From assembly GCA_025453855.1 (NCBI GenBank), contig JALOPO010000066.1, positions 1-8,493 of the forward strand: DNA of 8,493 bases, in the 5' to 3' direction. This stretch comes from Gemmatimonadaceae bacterium (lineage in GTDB: Bacteria; Gemmatimonadota; Gemmatimonadetes; Gemmatimonadales; Gemmatimonadaceae). Below are positions 5,973 to 8,493 of this stretch, piece after piece. Positions within the stretch are counted from its first letter, which is position 1. Each line of letters starts with the position of its first letter. The notes under the pieces are model-generated. The model was not told the DNA's origin. It did not search any database and saw only the letters and a list, made by a program, of their open reading frames with translations. Both the position numbers and the translations under genes were made by a program.

Positions 5973-7922
5973 ATGCTGGCATCGTGGCGGCAGGGCATCG
6001 GCGTGTGCGCCGCCATGGCGGCGTTGCCCGTCACGGCGTCCACGTTCGCCCCATCGGTGGCGTCCGTGGCTCCGTCGCACGCCGCCTCGCGATCGGTGTC
6101 CGTGCGGCCGCCGGACGCGGCGGCGATCGACCAGGCGCGCCGGGCCCGCGCGCTCGAGGGGCGCGCGCTCTCGCGCAGCGACAGCGCCGACGTGCGGCCA
6201 CTCGGGCGCGTGCATGATGCGGCCGCCGCCGACAGTGCGCGTGCGACCTGGGACTCGCTCGCGCAGCGGCAGCCCGAGGTGCGCGACTGGATCGTGCTGC
6301 GCGCCGTCGCGCTCGATCCCGATGCCGCGCGTCGCGCCGCGCGGCTGCAGTCGCTCACGCTCCCGCCGGCGCGCGCGCGCCGTGCGCGCACCGCGGCGAT
6401 CGCGCTCGCCCGCCACGGATCGGATGGCGAGGCGATCGCGGTACTCGACTCGACCGACCTGACGCTCGCCGCCGAGCTGCGACTCGCGGGCGCGCTCGAT
6501 CCCGCCGGCGGCGCCGTGCGCGACACCGTGCGTGGCGTGCTCCTCACCTGCCTGCGCACGATGATCGCCTGCGATCGCGCGCGTGCCGCGCTGCTGCTCG
6601 ATTCGCTCTTCGCGCCCCTGGACGCGAGCGATGCACGTGCGGCGGCGAGCGCCCTCGCCCCGGTCGCGCCGCGGCGCGCCATCGGGCTGCTGCGCGGCAT
6701 CGGTGCCGCGTCGCCGGACGACGCGCGACTGCTTGCCACGCTCCTCACGCGCTCTGGTCCGTCGCGCGAGGCGGCCGATGCCTGGCTCGACGTCGCCGCC
6801 ACGGCGCGCGAGCCGTCGCTGCGCGCCGACGCACGGCTGCAGGCGGCGCGCGCCCTCGTCCGCGCCGGTGATGACGCGCGTGCGGTGACGCTGCTGCGCG
6901 ACGTCATCGCGACCTTCCCGGGTGACAGTGCGGCGGCGCAGGCCGGATGGCTGCTCGTCGACCGCGCGGCGCGCGCCGATCGCCTGGACGAGGCACGCGT
7001 CGAACTGGCGGCGCTCCAGGCGCAGGCAGCCACGTCGCGGTGGACCGATCGCGCGGTCTTCGACGTGGCGCTGCTCGGCTTCACCGACGATGCGGCGGCG
7101 AGCGGCGCGGCGCTCGACTCGCTCGCGGCGCGTGCGCCGGCTGGCGACATGGCGCCGGGTGCCCTGTACTGGGCGGGGCGAGCGGCCCTGGCGACCGGGG
7201 ACACCGCCGGCGCCATGACGCGCTGGCGCCGCGTACGCGACGGGCATCCGCTCAGCTACCATGCCGCGCTCGCGGCGACGCGATTGCAGCTGCCGCTGGT
7301 GCTCCCCGCCGATGCAACGCCCGATGTCGCGGACACGGCCATCGTCGCCGGCGCCGCTCGCATGGCGACGCTCGAGGCGCTCGGGATGATGGCCGAGGCG
7401 GCGCTCGAGCGCGCGTGGATGCTCGAGCTTCCGCGCGACACCACCACGCTGCTCGCGGCCGGCGCGGCGCTGGTGCCGTCGATCCGGCCGAGCCTCGGCA
7501 TCCGCCTCGTGCAGCGTGCCATCGACAGCGGGGCGACGCTCACCACGTCGCGGTTGCGCCTCCTCTATCCCTGGCCCCACGAACGACTGATCCGCGGCGA
7601 GGCCGCGGCGCAGGACGTGGATCCGGCACTGGCGGTGGCGCTCATCCGCCAGGAGTCGCGCTTCACCGCCGATGCACGGTCGCCGGTGGGCGCCCGCGGG
7701 CTGATGCAGCTCATGCCGGAGGTGGCGCGCGTGCTCGCGCGGCGCGACGGGCACGTGCTCACCACGGCCGCCCTCGACGATCCGGCGACCAACGTGCGAC
7801 TGGGGATGCGCCACCTCGCCAGCGACCTGCGGCGCTGGCCGTCGCCGGCACATGCGCTGGCCACACGGGCGCTGTACGCGCAGCTGTACGGGGCAGTGGG
7901 AGCTGCCGACGGCGGCCGCTGA
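5973..7922 (+). CDS. slt: Slt70-type soluble lytic murein transglycosylase, catalytic domain cut short
   Basis: Family members cleave peptidoglycan in the periplasm, forming 1,6-anhydromuramic acid ends. The ATG at 5973 gives 649 residues. The first 30 or so (MLASWRQGIGVCAAMAALPV...) look like a signal peptide. A long Ala-rich alpha-helical repeat region follows (about 50-535), with the Slt70-type linker ALYWAGRAALATGD (397-410) and HPLSYHAALAATRL (425-438). The GH23 catalytic domain starts near 540. It has the catalytic Glu561 in LIRQESRF, GARGLMQLMP (573-582) and LDDPATNVRLG (about 603-613). The chain then departs from the family right after HALA (627-630). The expected AYNAG motif, the following RV..W and the ET..YV motif are absent, so about 55-60 residues are missing. 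Thirty-five bases separate it from moaA, so co-transcription is possible. It may be inactive, altered or a recent pseudogene. Confidence 0.85.
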   Translation: MLASWRQGIGVCAAMAALPVTASTFAPSVASVAPSHAASRSVSVRPPDAAAIDQARRARALEGRALSRSDSADVRPLGRVHDAAAADSARATWDSLAQRQPEVRDWIVLRAVALDPDAARRAARLQSLTLPPARARRARTAAIALARHGSDGEAIAVLDSTDLTLAAELRLAGALDPAGGAVRDTVRGVLLTCLRTMIACDRARAALLLDSLFAPLDASDARAAASALAPVAPRRAIGLLRGIGAASPDDARLLATLLTRSGPSREAADAWLDVAATAREPSLRADARLQAARALVRAGDDARAVTLLRDVIATFPGDSAAAQAGWLLVDRAARADRLDEARVELAALQAQAATSRWTDRAVFDVALLGFTDDAAASGAALDSLAARAPAGDMAPGALYWAGRAALATGDTAGAMTRWRRVRDGHPLSYHAALAATRLQLPLVLPADATPDVADTAIVAGAARMATLEALGMMAEAALERAWMLELPRDTTTLLAAGAALVPSIRPSLGIRLVQRAIDSGATLTTSRLRLLYPWPHERLIRGEAAAQDVDPALAVALIRQESRFTADARSPVGARGLMQLMPEVARVLARRDGHVLTTAALDDPATNVRLGMRHLASDLRRWPSPAHALATRALYAQLYGAVGAADGGR

Positions 7923-7938
7923 CCGGGGGCCGCGATGG

Positions 7939-7963
7939 TAGGCTCACCACCGGCCGGAGCCTA
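7939..7963 (+). repeat. Inverted repeat just after slt
   Basis: TAGGCTC (7939-7945) and GAGCCTA (7957-7963) are perfect seven-base inverted arms around an 11-base loop, 16 bases after the slt stop. No T tract follows. It may act as a weak terminator or mRNA 3' end structure. It shares CTA (7961-7963) with the next inverted repeat. Confidence 0.55.
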
Positions 7964-7992
7964 GGACGGCGGGTCCGAAACGCTGGTCCTAG
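7961..7992 (+). repeat. Second inverted repeat, overlapping the first
   Basis: CTAGGAC (7961-7967) and GTCCTAG (7986-7992) are perfect inverted arms around 18 bases. A smaller alternative stem pairs GGAC (7964-7967) with GTCC (7973-7976). The left arm shares three bases with the upstream repeat, so the two hairpins compete. Confidence 0.5.
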
Positions 7993-8015
7993 TCGTGGCG
8001 ACCATGACCGAAGCG

Positions 8016-8036
8016 GGGGCGTCCGCACTTCGCCCC
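8016..8036 (+). repeat. GC-rich inverted repeat upstream of the mdh promoter-like site
   Basis: GGGGCG (8016-8021) and CGCCCC (8031-8036) are perfect six-base arms around a nine-base loop. TCGTGA follows, so there is no T tract. It lies just before TAGGTT at 8052 and overlaps the proposed -35. It could be a weak terminator for upstream transcription or an operator-like site. Confidence 0.4.
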
Positions 8037-8057
8037 TCGTGACGAAACCCTTAGGTT
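8029..8057 (+). promoter_or_regulatory. Candidate promoter for mdh
   Basis: TAGGTT (8052-8057) repeats the -10-like hexamer found before the HU gene. Seventeen bases upstream, TTCGCC (8029-8034) is a poor -35 with three of six matches. Transcription would start near 8064, leaving a leader of about 75 bases that contains a nine-pair hairpin. The match is weak and rests mainly on the recurrence of TAGGTT. Confidence 0.35.
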
Positions 8058-8090
8058 GCCTCTGCTCGTCCCCGTAGGCGGTTACCTCCC

Positions 8091-8113
8091 CGCGCGGCAT
8101 CATGTGCCGCGCG
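8091..8113 (+). promoter_or_regulatory. Leader hairpin upstream of mdh
   Basis: CGCGCGGCA (8091-8099) and TGCCGCGCG (8105-8113) form a perfect nine-pair stem with the five-base loop TCATG, ending 26 bases before the mdh ATG. No T tract follows, so it is unlikely to be a terminator. As part of the predicted 5' leader it could stabilise the message or affect ribosome access. Confidence 0.5.
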
Positions 8114-8139
8114 TTCCCCGACTTCCCCGTACGGTACTC

Positions 8140-8493
8140 ATGGTCCACAAGATCACGGTCGTCGGCGCCGGCAATGTCGGCGCGACCGCGGCCCAGCGCA
8201 TCGCCGAGAAGGAGCTCGCCCGCCACGTGGTGATGGTCGACGTCGCCGAGGGCGTCCCGCAGGGCAAGGGGCTCGACCAGTACCAGAGCGCGCCGATCGA
8301 GGGCTTCGACTCGTTGGTCATCGGGACCAACGGCTACGAAGAGACGGCCGGCTCCGACATCGTCGTCATCACGGCCGGCATCCCGCGCAAGCCCGGGATG
8401 ACGCGCGACGATCTGTTGAAGACGAACGCGGGTATCATGCAGTCGGTGTGCGAGCAGGTGAAGGCGACGAGCCCGAACGCGATCGTGATCGTC
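8140..8493 (+). CDS. mdh: Malate dehydrogenase, LDH-like type, N-terminal part (3' end outside window)
   Basis: Malate dehydrogenase oxidises malate to oxaloacetate with NAD in the TCA cycle. The 118 visible residues from the ATG at 8140 stay open to the window end; the family has about 310. The Rossmann nucleotide motif is VVGAGNVGAT with Gly9, Gly11 and Gly14. Asp34 at the end of the second strand (VVMVDVAEG) indicates NAD preference. ITAGIPRKPGMTRDDLL (77-93) contains Arg83 and Arg89 for dicarboxylate binding. Arg83, where lactate dehydrogenases have Gln, argues for malate. Asn96 follows in KTNAG. The start gives a complete first strand (MVHKITVVG), but no clear Shine-Dalgarno sequence is seen. 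A promoter-like site and a hairpin precede it, suggesting a transcript separate from slt. Identification is secure despite truncation. Confidence 0.96.
   Translation, partial: MVHKITVVGAGNVGATAAQRIAEKELARHVVMVDVAEGVPQGKGLDQYQSAPIEGFDSLVIGTNGYEETAGSDIVVITAGIPRKPGMTRDDLLKTNAGIMQSVCEQVKATSPNAIVIV

Larger units (their letters stand above)
7923..8139 (+). other. Structured 217-base spacer between slt and mdh
   Basis: No supported gene lies here, and none of the three forward frames continues the missing end of the lytic transglycosylase convincingly. The spacer carries four inverted repeats: 7939-7963, 7961-7992, 8016-8036 and 8091-8113. The first two share bases 7961-7963. A promoter-like site sits at about 8029-8057. 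Two tiny frames, 9 codons from ATG 7935 and 12 codons from ATG 8004, coincide with hairpins but lack good ribosome binding sites. The base composition looks less GC-rich than the flanking genes. Confidence 0.6.

Noticed and set aside
7965..7990. A possible tRNA T-arm (GGTCCGAAAC resembles a T loop).
   Set aside because: The five flanking bases on each side do not pair, and there is no acceptor or anticodon arm around it.
8102..8139. An ATG at 8102 inside the mdh leader hairpin as a start for a longer or separate protein.
   Set aside because: It is out of frame with mdh, would overlap it in a frame of shadow type, and lies in a stem-loop.

Overview
The window is GC-rich (by eye about 70%) and every gene I can support lies on the + strand. 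The protein flavour, the pgk-tpiA-secG order and the Ala/Arg/Asp-rich codon use fit a high-GC Gram-negative-type bacterium. My best guess is a member of Gemmatimonadota or a similar phylum. This rests on general impression and not on a marker gene, so treat it as tentative.

Layout. 1-1841: the 3' half of pgk (phosphoglycerate kinase), then tpiA (triosephosphate isomerase) sharing an ATGA overlap, then secG (SecYEG accessory subunit). 1853-2989: carA, the glutaminase subunit of carbamoyl-phosphate synthase, without carB beside it. 3061-3396: an HU/IHF-type DNA-binding protein with an acidic tail, preceded by a promoter-like site and a leader hairpin and followed by a good terminator. 3557-4078: a group II truncated hemoglobin with its own promoter-like site. 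4194-5937: a tightly overlapping moaD-moaE-moaA set for molybdenum cofactor synthesis. 5973-7922: an Slt70-type soluble lytic transglycosylase whose catalytic domain ends early. 7923-8139: a 217-base spacer containing several inverted repeats. 8140-8493: the 5' part of a malate dehydrogenase gene, cut by the window end.

How they work together. pgk and tpiA are lower-glycolysis/gluconeogenesis enzymes. secG is often found directly after tpiA and need not be functionally linked to it. carA supplies ammonia for carbamoyl phosphate (pyrimidines and arginine), but its partner must lie elsewhere. MoaD and MoaE form molybdopterin synthase, and MoaA performs the first radical-SAM step. MoaC and the insertion enzymes are not in the window. 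mdh belongs to the TCA cycle.

Most of the window is ordinary housekeeping DNA and I did not find a new defence, mobile or biosynthetic system. The parts most worth a second look are the premature end of the lytic transglycosylase and the structured spacer that follows it, where two inverted repeats share bases and exclude each other. A shared layout of a TAGGTT box followed by a hairpin precedes both the HU gene and mdh.
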